Source: Phytophthora quininea
Lineage: Eukaryota; Oomycota; Peronosporomycetes; Peronosporales; Peronosporaceae
Assembly (NCBI GenBank): GCA_011947345.1
Contig: JAAVTG010000544.1
Span: 1-46,828 of the forward strand
Length of the DNA stretch: 46,828 nucleotides
Direction: 5' to 3'
The position numbers were made by a program, and so were the translations under genes. Shown here piece after piece: positions 9,640 to 19,447 of this stretch (position 1 is the stretch's first letter; every line of letters begins with the position of its first letter). The notes beneath the pieces are model-generated. The model was not told where the DNA came from, made no database searches, and was given only the letters and a program-made list of their open reading frames with translations.

Positions 9640-11165
9640 AACGAGGGACGTTGAATCGGTCTTAGGCAACCGCTTCTGCATGTCCTGACCGTGCCGCACA
9701 TGATTCCCCCTGCAGTCTTTCATCACGCGGTCGTAGAAGAACGTCGATGCCGGTGCCGATGTAGTTTTCCATGTCTTTCAAAGCGGTGCACAACAGCATT
9801 AGTTCGATTTGTTTCATGAGTTTGATGTGTTTGACGCGTTTGATGCGCTTGATGTCGTTGAGTCTGCCTATTCGACGCCCCAGTAGCCGGTGGTGCCCTA
9901 TGCAAGTGGGAGTTTGGTACTGGGGCGCGAAAAAGCAAGACTGAGTTCGGACTGAAATCGGTTGACTACGCCTGATGGAAATCAACGCAAATCATTCAGG
10001 GAAAAAGCAACGTAAAATACCCCCCTTCCAGCCCAACAGCCACAACGTCAGGGTCCGATGGCAGGACATGAGCCTTTGCTTTGTCTTGCTGAATAAAAAT
10101 TGGCTGTTGTCAATTTGTTCGCGGCCACTGGGGGGTCGCACCGGCAAATCTTAAGTCGACTCAAAACGTCTATTTTTAGTATTTTCAGTAGACTTCTCAA
10201 GACTTTTGCAGTAGCGCTGGCGCTACTGTATAAAAAAATCCATCTTGAGTAGCGTTTTACTGGTTTAGGTTAGGGTATTTATAGGTTTTGACAATAGTCT
10301 ACTCAAGATTTGCAAGTGCGAACCCCATTGCGCCTTGATAACTGGAATAATGCTCCCAATCAGAAAGTCATTGTAAACACCGAATGATCGATAGACTCGA
10401 TATTTCGTGTGCATACAGCTCCTTTTGGTCGATATTTTCTACTTCGCTTAGCAACATATTCCTCCGTGAGCGCCCATGTTCCAATCTTGCCATTCCAAGT
10501 GCATTTGCGGTGATGGTAATATCTGTAACATTAAATTTTGGAGGTTAATAAAAAATGGCGAATACAAAGTTGACAGAGGCTTTGCCTATTGCGGCTTCCT
10601 ATCTCTTTGTGGAGGCAGTTCACCATCAACGAGCACGAACGAGCGCTTGTTCTTGTCTTGATTGAACCACTTCTCATCGACCTGTAAGATGTTCTCCATG
10701 GGCTCGAATTGCAGACTAGACTCGTCGATATGGCCGAGAATATGCTCCACACGCTTGAACTTATTCTTGGCGGCCAATGCCGGCTTGATCCGTGTCGGAT
10801 GGCGCCGCAAAACACCCCTTCAGTGCGGCCCCTATCATGTACCTTGAAACCCCTGCTGTGGCCGCCAAACGACGCATTACGAGACGCTGTTCGACGGGAA
10901 CCTTCAGCAGCTTGTGGGCAACTACTTCGCGGTCAATGGTCTTCCGACCGGAGTTCTCCTTAATTCTGCTTCACCATTCACCACCGCTGAAACCGTTGGT
11001 GCACGAGGACCAATAATGCGTCCACAATCTGCTAATGGTGGTCGCATATCAGCCATATTTCCGCGCCACGTCCGCATAAGCGCCTCGCTCCAGCTTGTCG
11101 CCTTTAAGTCGAATCAGCAACTCGTCGACAGTGGTACGCCGCTCGTCATCCGTCAGGTTACGCAT
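9640..11165 (-). pseudogene. MLE-1: plant-type mariner transposase, decayed
   Basis: Cut-and-paste transposase of the mariner superfamily. On the minus strand a candidate start ATG is at 11165. The DNA-binding N-terminus reads MRNLTDDERRTTVDELL. The first catalytic Asp is in VDEKWFNQDKNKR (about 10680-10640). Next come NGKIGTWALTEEYVAKRS and RPKGAVCTRNIES (10500-10420). Past the MITE, QQDKAKAHV and SDPDVVAVGLEGGYF (10110-10010) carry the second Asp. The final Asp region is not recognisable. A lysine/isoleucine-rich run from imperfect 9-base repeats (9811-9862) and a tail around 9720-9640 end it. Many frameshifts and a 195-bp insertion make it inactive. Confidence 0.75.
10132..10326. mobile_element. 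MITE-like element inside MLE-1
   Basis: Terminal inverted repeats: GGGGTCGCACCGGCAAATC at the left and, reverse-complemented, GGGGTTCGCACTTGCAAATC at the right, with similarity reaching about 45 bp inward. There is no coding capacity. The MLE-1 reading is continuous across it once removed (KAQW then PVAANK). No clear target duplication is seen, so the exact ends are approximate and the superfamily is unknown. Confidence 0.65.
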
Positions 11166-11400
11166 GGTGGCGTTGCAGTGAGGTGATTACAAGTTCTGTT
11201 GCCGTGATGGGTTTTCGCAAAGTGAGCCACGGCAGCGCCTTCGTCTCTCGGCCACAGCTTTGGTTCTGCCGATTGGACGGCGAAAAGCAAAATATTGTCC
11301 AATAGTCAGCGTTTAGGAGACCATTTTCATCCAATTCGCGACCGAATGGGGTTTATATTGACAATTCTACGCCAGAGTATTTCCAATCCTGTGATAATTA
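11166..11400. other. No gene recognised
   Basis: Upstream side of MLE-1, probably its untranslated 5' region and terminal repeat, but I could not identify the end of the element. Confidence 0.4.
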
Positions 11401-11828
11401 TCAGCCAGAGGAAGTGCCATTGTTGTAGTAGGAACTGCTGCAGTTGTCAACGTATTTGCTCTTGATGTGGTTGAAACCACGCAGCCGCCCAATCGGATCC
11501 TCGAATCCGCCGAGGTAAAACCTCGGCTGCAAATGGCCGGTTACGCAGCAGTACCACAGGTGCGACCACCTCCACACTCGCACTGGTGGCCAGATCCGCT
11601 AGTTTTTCTTCATTCGTGTACTGCTTGATTTTTATCACCTTTCAAGTTTTGTCTTCTGCTGTTGTGCTTGGGGAGTATTTGAGATGCCGTCACCCTTATC
11701 CAGTTCCACCAGCCGGGCTCGCCCACGGCGAAGTGCCTTTCGTGTGTGGCAACGTCGAACGACTGGCCATCGGCGATATTCGCAGCTATCTTTGCATACA
11801 CGGGATTGGCGTTATCCAGCGCAATCAT
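11401..11828 (-). pseudogene. Unrecognised decayed coding region
   Basis: Two minus-strand frames seem to continue each other across a frameshift near 11640. The first (11828-11640) reads PVYAKIAANIADGQSFDV and EPGWWNWIRV. The second (11638-11447) reads TNEEKLADLATSASVEVV and GSDWAAAWFQPHQEQ. The composition is protein-like, with several Trp residues. I do not recognise a family and assign no function. Confidence 0.3.
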
Positions 11829-12152
11829 TCGGACTGTTCAGGGCGCCTTCCTCCGCGGCTGCAACGATCAAAACGTTCCGCGTACAGTCATGCTATGAAA
11901 GATCATTGGGCAGATATAGATCAGTTTTCGCTCAGCGACAAACAGTCAGTAACCTACGATATATTTCGCGACTGAGCTGTTGACCTCTAAAATCTAATAC
12001 CTCAAATCGTGCGGACACAACTCGCGGCGCGCAAAGTATAAGGGGAGAGAGAACTGCGGTAAGGATCAGAGGGTGCAAACGCGGGCGCGGATATCTCTGA
12101 CTAATGGATGCGTGTCCAGCACGGGGTGGGCAGCGTCACCTCGCCTTCAACA
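11829..12152. other. No gene recognised; left flank of insertion L1
   Basis: No convincing gene. The last five bases (12148-12152, caaca) are the left copy of the L1 target-site duplication. Confidence 0.5.
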
Positions 12153-12536
12153 ATAAGGAAGTTGGTTTTGTGGTTGAGTGGAAGAAGGACTTGTGGTCGA
12201 GATTGGAAAATGAAAAGTGAGGGCGATTCAGTTAGTGCTAGCTGCTTTTCCTGGCGCTCTCTGTCCTGCGTTCCTGTCCACTAACCTCCTGTTCTTTCTT
12301 GTAGCCAGTTCTGAATAGAAACGCGCCACCGTAAAAACACGCGCCCACCGCTCTCAAATACACACGAGTCGTACGATTGTATGCACAAACACGTACGCAC
12401 ACGGTCGAGTCGTACGATTGTACGTACAAACATGTACGTACACGTACGGGTGGTACGATTGTACCCACACATATGTACGCACACCCAAGTCGTCCGATTG
12501 TGCCCACACAAGCGTGTGACAGCATACCCGCCAACA
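12153..12536 (-). mobile_element. L1: LTR-like insertion, copy 1
   Basis: A 384-bp unit nearly identical to 19448-19832. It is flanked by a 5-bp duplication, caaca at 12148-12152 and 12537-12541. On the minus strand it starts TGTTGG, which is LTR-like, but ends in CTTAT rather than CA. A 5-bp duplication is typical of retroelement integrases, so a solo LTR is the best guess. There is no coding capacity. It contains about four 39-41-bp tandem units. Confidence 0.7.
12363..12520. repeat. 39-41-bp minisatellite inside L1
   Basis: The core CGTACGATTGTA or a variant recurs with its gatt starting at 12375, 12416, 12457 and 12496 (spacings 41, 41 and 39). The array is also in L2, so it belongs to the element. 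The units are rich in GTAC palindromes. Confidence 0.8.
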
Positions 12537-12541
12537 CAACA

Positions 12542-13439
12542 TCAGGCGGCGAATTTGAGTTTTGCTCATGCTAACCTTCTCGTCTTTAGATCTTGTACTA
12601 TCAGGAAAGACTCGGAAGCTGTTCGTCGGGAGACAGCACGATGGCTCCCGTTGCGTGATCGGCTTGATGGCGTCGTCGTGGAGGCGACATTACAGGAGAT
12701 GGATGCGGAACGGTGGCAGGGATGGGGCAGCTAGACTTCTTCGAAATGAGGCGAATTGGGAAATGAAGGTGGTGAGGTGAGATCGACTAGCACCAAAATT
12801 TCGCGAGAACATGCGCTTCACTCCTAGGACGGGCAGCTGCTCAGCTAGTGGGAATTGAGCAAACGTACCCGAGGCGAAAAATTGCCTTCTTGCTCTCGAA
12901 AAGCGATCCCTCTAATCAGACATCGTGCTACGTCACCGAGCGACCCGGTCTCTACATATAACTCGAACCCTGACGAAGGACTACTCAATACTCTCACTCA
13001 CTCACTCACTCACGCACGCACGCACACATTCGCTTACATTTTTCCGATTTAAATGGCCTTTTCGTTTGTATGACCTTTTCCCTCATATATTGAGACTCGA
13101 CAATGATGCTAGTATTGTGCGGGTAATTTTGTATTCAGGTGTTGTTCTGAGCGCTGTAATAAATTCGTGTTGGATCATGCCACCCGCGTCGGCCGTGAAA
13201 GTCAAATCACTCGCTTAAATAGTTCCTTATGCGCATTCATATGCGTTCATCTGTATCAATGGGTGTGCATTAACGAATACAAGTAATACAGTAATTAGCT
13301 TCTATGGCAAGGTGGCTAAACTGATAGCGCCCCCAAATATCATTCTACTCATACTGTATACCAATACAACTTGTGTTACGTTTGACCTGCATCTACGTAA
13401 AGAGAATCAGGACAGCCTTCGAAAACCGGAAAAATTAAT
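12542..13439. other. No gene recognised; short microsatellite
   Basis: Contains an (ACTC)n/(ACGC)n microsatellite at about 12993-13029. A 72-codon open frame at 12562-12780 is Arg-rich and has no recognisable family. The T-run just before 13440, read on the minus strand, would serve the tRNA gene. Confidence 0.5.
13430..13434 (-). terminator. Pol III T-run after tRNA-Arg
   Basis: Five consecutive T on the minus strand a few bases past the tRNA 3' end. Confidence 0.6.
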
Positions 13440-13512
13440 TACTCACGGCGGGACTTGAACCCGCAATCTCTGCCTTAGGAGGGCAGCGCCGTATCCATTG
13501 GGCCACGCGAGC
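13440..13512 (-). tRNA. tRNA-Arg (anticodon CCT)
   Basis: The minus strand folds as a 73-base tRNA. The acceptor strand GCTCGCG pairs with CGTGAGT through two G-U pairs. The anticodon stem CTGCC/GGCAG holds loop CTCCTAA, giving anticodon CCT after U33 (reads AGG). The T arm is GCGGG-TTCAAGT-CCCGC and the discriminator base is A. No intron is seen. The minus strand has a run of five T a few bases downstream (plus-strand 13430-13434), the usual RNA polymerase III stop. It is the only clear non-transposon gene in the window. Confidence 0.93.
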
Positions 13513-13669
13513 ACACTTAAAATTATATATTCACTAATATATCAAATCTACAACAATGTTCTAGGGCCACCCAATCTCTAGTCGCCTTTTCTTGAAAACC
13601 AAACCAAAGTCGCTATTGTACGTTCCTATTCAAAAGCTCACCAGACAGTCTCCTTTTTGCAGTACACTA

Positions 13670-14925
13670 CACTCCGCGACAGGATGGATCGGCCACCCAC
13701 GTCGGTGGCCGTAACTTCGTCAATTTTAGGAGTTGGAGGGCGCTATTTAGATATGTTTTAGAGGTAATTTAGGGTAAGGCGGTGTTTGTGCTAACGAGCA
13801 AGAATTGGCAGTCTATCGAGTGGCTAGCATAGAGAGCTACGGTTTTCGCACTACGACAGATTAGATCGGCCACCTCCACCATACAAAAATCAAGTATATT
13901 TGTACCTAATGATAGCATCTCAGTAACTCTACACTAGACAACGAGTGGTGTCAGGCGCTCTTTTCACTCATTGCACAAGATGCCACGCACGAAGAAGCCC
14001 GCCCCACCTAAAGAAGCCCCGCCTCACTGAGCATGAGCGGGTAGAATTCAAGGCCTGCATGAAGCCGGCGTGAGCGCCCGAGACATCGCGCTGCTGACGG
14101 AGCGAAGCCGAGACACAGTCGGCCGCGTTATCGCTCCACCCCTCCCTCCACTACTCTCAGGCGCCCAGGCCCCCTCCTGCCCTTACGGACCGCGAAACGA
14201 GGCGCCTAGTGCGCGAAGCGTCCAAGGGCCAGCTCTCGGCCGCCAAGCTCAAGGCCGAGCTGCAGCTCTCCGTCTCGGTGCGCACCATCCAGCGAACCCT
14301 CTCTAGGGTGGACTGGTTGGTGTACACAAAGATGGAGAACACATTGCCTCTTAAGCCTGAGGACATGGCTGCCCGTAAGGCATGGGCCGGTGCCATGCTA
14401 GTTTCACGCGTCCAAGCGCACAAAAGAGTTTTTCAAGAGCAAGAAGTTCAGGTATTAGACCAGCCGTCCAAGTCTCCAGACCTGAACCCCATAGAAAACT
14501 TGTGGTCTATTATGAGTAGAAGGGTATATAATAATGGAAAACAGTTTGATAGCGTAGCAGAGCTTACTGCTGCGCTCTTTGAGGCGTGGGATTCAATACC
14601 CACCGCTCTGCTGGAGTCGCTAATCGAGTCCATGCCACGCCGATGCCTAGAAGTTCTCGATAAGAAAGGAAATAGGACCCATTATTGAGGTACAAATATA
14701 CTTGATTTTTGTATGGTGGAGGTGGCCGATCTAATCTGTCGTAGTGCGAAAACCGTAGCTCTCTATGCTAGCCACTCGATAGACTGCCAATTCTTGCTCG
14801 TTAGCACAAACACCGCCTTACCCTAAATTACCTCTAAAACATATCTAAATAGCGCCCTCCAACTCCTAAAATTGACGAAGTTACGGCCACCGACGTGGGT
14901 GGCCGATCCATCCTGTCGCGGAGTG
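13670..14925 (+). mobile_element. Tc1-like element with 238-bp terminal inverted repeats
   Basis: Left repeat 13670-13907 and right repeat 14688-14925 are exact inverted copies by my reading, starting CACTCCGCGACAGGATGG. TA lies on both sides (13668-13669 and 14926-14927), the target duplication of the Tc1/mariner superfamily. Total length is 1256 bp. The perfect repeats suggest recent mobilisation or recent repeat homogenisation, although the transposase inside is defective. Confidence 0.93.
13980..14688 (+). pseudogene. Tc1 transposase, internally deleted
   Basis: Starts with ATG at 13980 and a basic N-terminus. A frameshift near 14040 leads to HEAGVSARDIALLTERSRD, a helix-turn-helix. A second shift near 14140-14200 leads to KGQLSAAKLKAELQLSVSV and RTIQRTL, the second helix-turn-helix. 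After MAARKAWAGAML at about 14400 the frame jumps directly to QVLDQPSKSPDLNPIENLW. The stretch with the first catalytic Asp and most of the way to the second is gone. The C-terminal Asp/Glu region is preserved to the stop at 14686-14688. The element must depend on a transposase made elsewhere. Confidence 0.88.
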
Positions 14926-14956
14926 TAACCACAGCAATTCGTGTTAGTGAATGAAT

Positions 14957-15001
14957 AGTGTTAGTTTTCATTTAGAGTTATTGTAAAAACCAAGTGTTTT
15001 G
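14957..15001 (+). repeat. pogo-type terminal fragment
   Basis: AGTGTTAGTTTTCATTTAG at about 14967 matches, with small changes, the sense strand of the 3' subterminal region of pogo-D (plus-strand 36725-36760). Similar motifs occur near 15815, 19105 and 20827. It suggests scraps of related pogo elements around this locus. Confidence 0.4.
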
Positions 15002-15607
15002 TCACACGCGAAGGCGACACAAATCGGGCCTGTAGCCAAATAAAGACGCATGTAAATCAACACTGACGCAAACTAAATAAGTGTGGAAAAGAAGCGACGT
15101 GGCTGTAATTCGGTTGCGTGTTGCGCGGCGCCGTGTTGCATCTCCAGCTTGGTTTTCCTTTACCGCAAACGCAAACAGCTCCAGACAGAGCAGTCCGTTA
15201 TCTTTTCGGCGGCGCTGGTAGTTGGTCGTCACTGTAGTCACCACAGTGCGCCAGTTTACGGCGGTAAGAACCACCCAGTCTTGTTGTGTTGCACCCTGAC
15301 TTGGCTTAGCATAGAGGTTAGTATCAGGACGAAGCGTTCTAGTGTCGTAAGCAGCGAGTGCTGCTTCTATCCGCTCCTCTGCACTTGCATAGAGCGATTC
15401 GTAGCTGGCATCGGGGTCAAATTGAAACTCAGCATTCTCAGCACGGACATTAGTTCGGCTCGTCCTGGTGATAGAACCGATTTTAACTGAGAATCGCGCT
15501 AGTACTTGCTTTGCGCTGATCCTGGTAGTTTTATATGTGCGTGGTGCCTCGGAATGCCGAGTTTCACGCTGACATTGTGACCTATTTAGAGACCAAAACC
15601 GGCGCAT
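15002..15607 (-). CDS. Hypothetical protein, 201 codons, unrecognised
   Basis: An intact minus-strand frame from ATG at 15607 to a stop at 15004-15002. The N-terminal 50 residues are basic. The middle has FQFDPDASYESLYASAEERI then YDTRTLRPDTNLYAKPSQ, QDWVVLTAVNWRTVV and NYQRRRKDNGLLCLELFAFA. This looks like a folded alpha/beta domain rather than chance sequence. The last 45 residues are Arg-rich and may be read-through past an unrecognised exon end. No signal peptide is evident. It lies between scraps of pogo elements, so it could be part of a transposon I do not know. Confidence 0.4.
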   Translation of the reverse strand: MRRFWSLNRSQCQRETRHSEAPRTYKTTRISAKQVLARFSVKIGSITRTSRTNVRAENAEFQFDPDASYESLYASAEERIEAALAAYDTRTLRPDTNLYAKPSQGATQQDWVVLTAVNWRTVVTTVTTNYQRRRKDNGLLCLELFAFAVKENQAGDATRRRATRNRITATSLLFHTYLVCVSVDLHASLFGYRPDLCRLRV

Positions 15608-15869
15608 AAGTATAAAAAGCTACAGATGTGATTGGTCTTTAAAATGAGTTTAAATAATAGTACGTAACTATAATTTAGGGTACAACAGAAACAAATTACA
15701 GCGTCCTTCTCTTAATTAAGTTCCAAAACGGCTGATTTACTATCTGATTAGACATTCCAAGCGCTTTTCACAATAGTATCTCTAATTTGTGTAAGACTGG
15801 AAAGCCAGAAAAAAACTAACACTACTTGTGGTAGAGCGGCAGAGTACGAGAAGTTAAGTTCATCCACTC
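15608..15869. other. Spacer with pogo-F 5' region
   Basis: The stretch around 15815-15835 resembles the 5' non-coding region of pogo-D just upstream of its start codon, including a shared GTAGCGGCAGAG-like motif. No other feature seen. Confidence 0.4.
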
Positions 15870-16935
15870 ATGAACATTCCCCAAGCCCCGCACGACCTCC
15901 CCAACCGCCTTTGCCGTATCACTGTGCAGTCTGCGCGAGACTCAAGCTCTCGCGCTGCTACAACTTCGCCTTCTGCGTCTGTGCATCAACTGGATACGGA
16001 AAACAGCAGTCGTCCGTACCTCATTGTTACCGCAATGGAGCGGGCTAGCCGTTTAGCCGACAGCCAGCAGCGAGACTTGCACGGGGTCGACGACACCGAC
16101 GCTGACGGGTTGTGTGTCCCTGTAGCCACTTCAACTGAAGTTGCGCCAGTCGTACAAGATGAAGTACTAAGCACTCCGGGAAAGCGCAAGCGATAGGTTC
16201 AACATGTCGTGACAAAGTAAGAGCACGTTGCTGTTGTCAAGTGGATGATCACAACAAACGACAAGAGCTCGCACTTTCTTTTAAGCGCCCAATTGATTTT
16301 TATTATTATTATTTTCGGACTGCATCCGCTTCAGCGAACTGCATGAAAACGTCGCGCTGGTGGGATAATCGCGAGCGGCTTTTAGCAGCATGTGCTGAAC
16401 CAACGAATCCCATGTCGGTCCAGGTGATGGAACTTAGAATCAGGAAGCGTGTCATGCTCAAGGCGTTGCCGGGTCGTGGCCGTCGACGAGACCCTTGGTC
16501 AGCTTGGCTACATGATGAGATTCCGGAAGAGTTTCGCCGGCTGCGGAAAACTGGATTAAAGATGTCGCCATCGATGATAGTGAGTATTTCCTAGTATATA
16601 CTGACAAACTCTAAACACGTGGAGTACACGAGGAAATTCACTCCACCTGGTTCAGACATTTCGCTGTACGATCGGCTGAACATTCGCTGGGTGCAAACTT
16701 TTTAAGATAGTTTCAAACCGGTAAAAAAAAGCTTAGCCCTCAAAAACAACTACAGATCGAAAACAAAGTGGCATTCCACATGGGCGCGTTGAAAAGGGGT
16801 TTGAAAGAGCGGAGTTTACCCATATTCAAATTGTAAATATTGATGAGACTCACTTCATTGTCGATATGGACATTGGCAAAACGCTGAGTTTTAAAAGTAA
16901 TAAACGCATCCGCTGTACAGACGTCGTAGATGATA

Positions 16936-18630
16936 CAGACAACGACACAAAAGCCGGGTAAATCAGTCTAGGTTCTCATACAAAAATTATGGACACAAAA
17001 ACTCGGAAGCTAACAGAGCTGGTGTTTGATTGGATAATATTTACCCTAAATTGTGCAAAAACCGGAATTTTATAAGGCGAGTTAAACTATAAATGACTCA
17101 TACCTAGGAATTGCTGTTTCGAAGCTACGAATAACTAGATCTGGTGAAAACTCTTCCCACGCCTTAATCGTAGCTTTTATAGCTTTTAGACGTTTTTAGG
17201 CGCTGGAAGGCCCTTTTAGGTGTGTAGCAGCCACGAATTCGTGATTTAAGTGGTCCCATGACCCCCACGTCTAATGGCTGGCACACTGAGGTGCTTTTGG
17301 GGGCAAAGGGACCACGGTGGCACAGGCTTCCTCGGCCACAACGCGCACTCCTTGCTCCGACACATGACTGTCGAAGTTGTCGACAAGGAGCAGCGCTGGG
17401 CTGTCGATTTCATATTTTAGCAAATTTTTAACATAAAACTGCCAACCCACAGCGTCCATCCAGCCTGCTTCTTGAACCGTGTAAAAATGGCCTTTTGGAA
17501 GGGTCTTCAGTTCTTTAGCCTCGATGCTTCCGCCCAACTTGCCGCGTAAAATGAAAAGAATTGGAAGTTTTTTCCTAAAACAATGAAGAGAGAAAATAAG
17601 TAAACTATAACATAAATAAATAAGAAATAAAAACGTACCGTCTGCTCTAATCGTAAGCACAGCTGTCATGCGGCCTGAGTGCTTCGTCAAGTCTTTGACT
17701 TTGGCGGACCCATTCCTTCCCTTCACGCCCCAGATTCGCGCGGGCGGCATGTCGAAGTTTATCGCCGTTTCGTCGACGTTGTAGATTTCGGCAGGGGAAT
17801 AGGAGCTGTAGGTAGACCAAAACTCTATTGCAAAGTTAGCCTTGATCTCCAAAAGATCAGCACTAGGCAATTTTGTTTCCTGGGCTTTTGAGTTGAGAAC
17901 CCATATCTAAAATCAATACAAATTAATATTTCACGCAACAAATTAGCATTAATATTCTAAGATGTACTGAAATACAAAAATACCTGTCTGCGGTTCGTTG
18001 GAGGAGTCTTTCAAGCGCACGGCGACAACTCGCGGGCGATGTCTTGCCCTCTGCGTAGCTTTCTAGCCAGAGGCAGTAGTTGGCTTCTATAAAACCTATC
18101 ATGATAGAGGTGGTGAGCCACTAATAGGAAGTTAGTTAGTATAAATATCAATACTCAATAAATGTGCTGTGCTTACCTCTTCATCTCGACGCGTGTCTTT
18201 CATAAAAGTCACCAGAGCAGGGGTGAAGGGAAAGCTCTCCTTGCGCCCCTGCCCTTTCGTCGTCTTGGATAGCTTGTTCCCGGTGAAGGAACGAAGCCTG
18301 TCGCGAGACCGCCACCAGCCGTCCACTGTGCCGTGTGGGTAGCCCAGCTCGGCGACGGCCTCCGACAACCCCACCGCCTCGATGAGGTCGAGCGCCTCCA
18401 GTTTCTCCTTCACTGTGTACCCTTGCTGCTTGCGCTTCATTGCGCGTCTTGAAATGGTGCGTCTCGGAATGCAGGGGTCAGCCTTTGTTTTATAGCAGCA
18501 CCAACCAAATTTTACGTTTTTATTGGCAAAAAGAAAATATATAATGCAATTTTGATTGGCTAAAATTTTGTATTGGTTTTCTGTTTAAGCCCCGGGTTTT
18601 GTGTACCCCGGCTTTTTGTGTCGTTGTCTG
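16936..18630 (-). mobile_element. pogo-E element nested in pogo-F
   Basis: Inverted ends CAGACAACGACACAAAA-GCCGGG (left) and, reverse-complemented, CAGACAACGACACAAAAAGCC (right), with TA at 16934-16935 and 18631-18632. Length 1695 bp. Removing it and one TA restores a reading like that of pogo-D (DVVDDT then AGMTI), so the insertion point is certain. Confidence 0.88.
17082..18440 (-). pseudogene. pogo-E transposase, four exons, frameshifted
   Basis: Exon 1 (18440-18177) encodes a helix-turn-helix (VKEKLEALDLIEAVGLSEAV). Introns with GT-AG ends lie at 18176-18121, 17983-17907 and 17634-17575. The DDD catalytic domain shows NVDETAINFDMPPARIWG, LLVDNFDSHVSE and, after a shift, VCQPLDVGVMGPLK. 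The C-terminus KAWEEFSPDLVIRSF ends at a stop at 17084-17082. Three frame breaks are visible, near 17880, 17288 and 17175. The first two look like loss of a single base. Otherwise the gene is complete. Confidence 0.82.
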
Positions 18631-18762
18631 TACAGCTGGAATGACGATAGTAGGACTGCTGCTTGGTGGGATCTCTGCTCGAATTGGAACCCTTACGATG
18701 ACTTTTTTCTTTCAATTCGAGCTGCAGCTATCCTATTCGAGGTGTTCCTGATACTGTACCCG

Positions 18763-19259
18763 GTAAGTTGAGCTACATATCGATTTTTGTTCGTTTAAAT
18801 ATTGTACTGTATGATCTCTGTGCAATTCGGGCAAATCGTTCTACTTAAAACTTGCTGCAGAAGCTGTCCGTGACGTCAGTTTGCAGCGAACCAAAAGAGG
18901 TAACCTCACGCACACACACAAAAGCGATGGTGCACTGTGGGCTTGCGGCTGTAAATGGCAAGAGGAGTGTCGACCAACTCAGTGACTTTTTCTTATGACC
19001 ACTTCATGGGAAAGCCCGTTGTAGACGCTGCTAAAGATCGATCACAAAGCCAGACTCACGATACCAACTAAAAGTTTGTGTATAATATTAGATATCATAT
19101 AGACCCAGTGTATCCACTAACACTAATATGTTGTACCATGTATGGTGATGTGTCTGAATAGCGACCGCCTGATATGCAAAAAGGGATCAAGAGTTATTTG
19201 ATGCTGAAGGCCATGCCTCATTTCACAAAACCACAACTGTACTGATATACTATAGTTTG
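18763..19259. other. Spacer between pogo-F and pogo-G
   Basis: Begins in the candidate intron of pogo-F. A motif at about 19105-19120 (CACTAACACTAATATG) resembles the outer end of pogo-D and may be the end of pogo-G. No other gene seen. Confidence 0.4.
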
Positions 19260-19447
19260 AAGTTAACGTCTGCCTTAGAGGACAAAGTGGAATGCAGCCA
19301 GCAGTGTACAAGAGTTGAATAGGAAGACCGTGCCACGCTTCTGAACACCACTCGATGGCTTTCAAGGGCCAACTTTGTAGGGGTTCTCGATGCCTTTATC
19401 AACAACATCCAATGCATACTCCATCTTCTTGCGTAGAATATCGCGCT

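Larger units (their letters stand above)
15870..18762 (+). pseudogene. pogo-F transposase, split by pogo-E
   Basis: Diverged paralogue of the pogo-D transposase. Starts at ATG 15870. An N-terminal Ser/Thr-rich region is followed by GKRKR, a stop, and VVKWMI. Then come CMKTSRWWDNRERLLAACAE and SAWLHDEIPEEFRRLRK (15990-16590), which match pogo-D. DETHFIVDMDIGKTL (about 16850) holds the first catalytic Asp. At 16935 it is cut by pogo-E and resumes at 18631 with AGMTIVGLLLGGISARIG. A GTAAG donor at 18763 corresponds to the pogo-D intron. I could not find the last exon with confidence. Stops and frameshifts make it inactive. Confidence 0.72.

Noticed and set aside
9386..9726. Leucine/serine-rich minus-strand frames as membrane protein genes
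   Set aside because: They lie opposite a purine-rich simple stretch and at the end of MLE-1, and the composition explains the hydrophobic reading.
12363..12520. CRISPR array
   Set aside because: The repeats are adjacent without unique spacers, lie in a mobile element present twice, and the window is eukaryotic.
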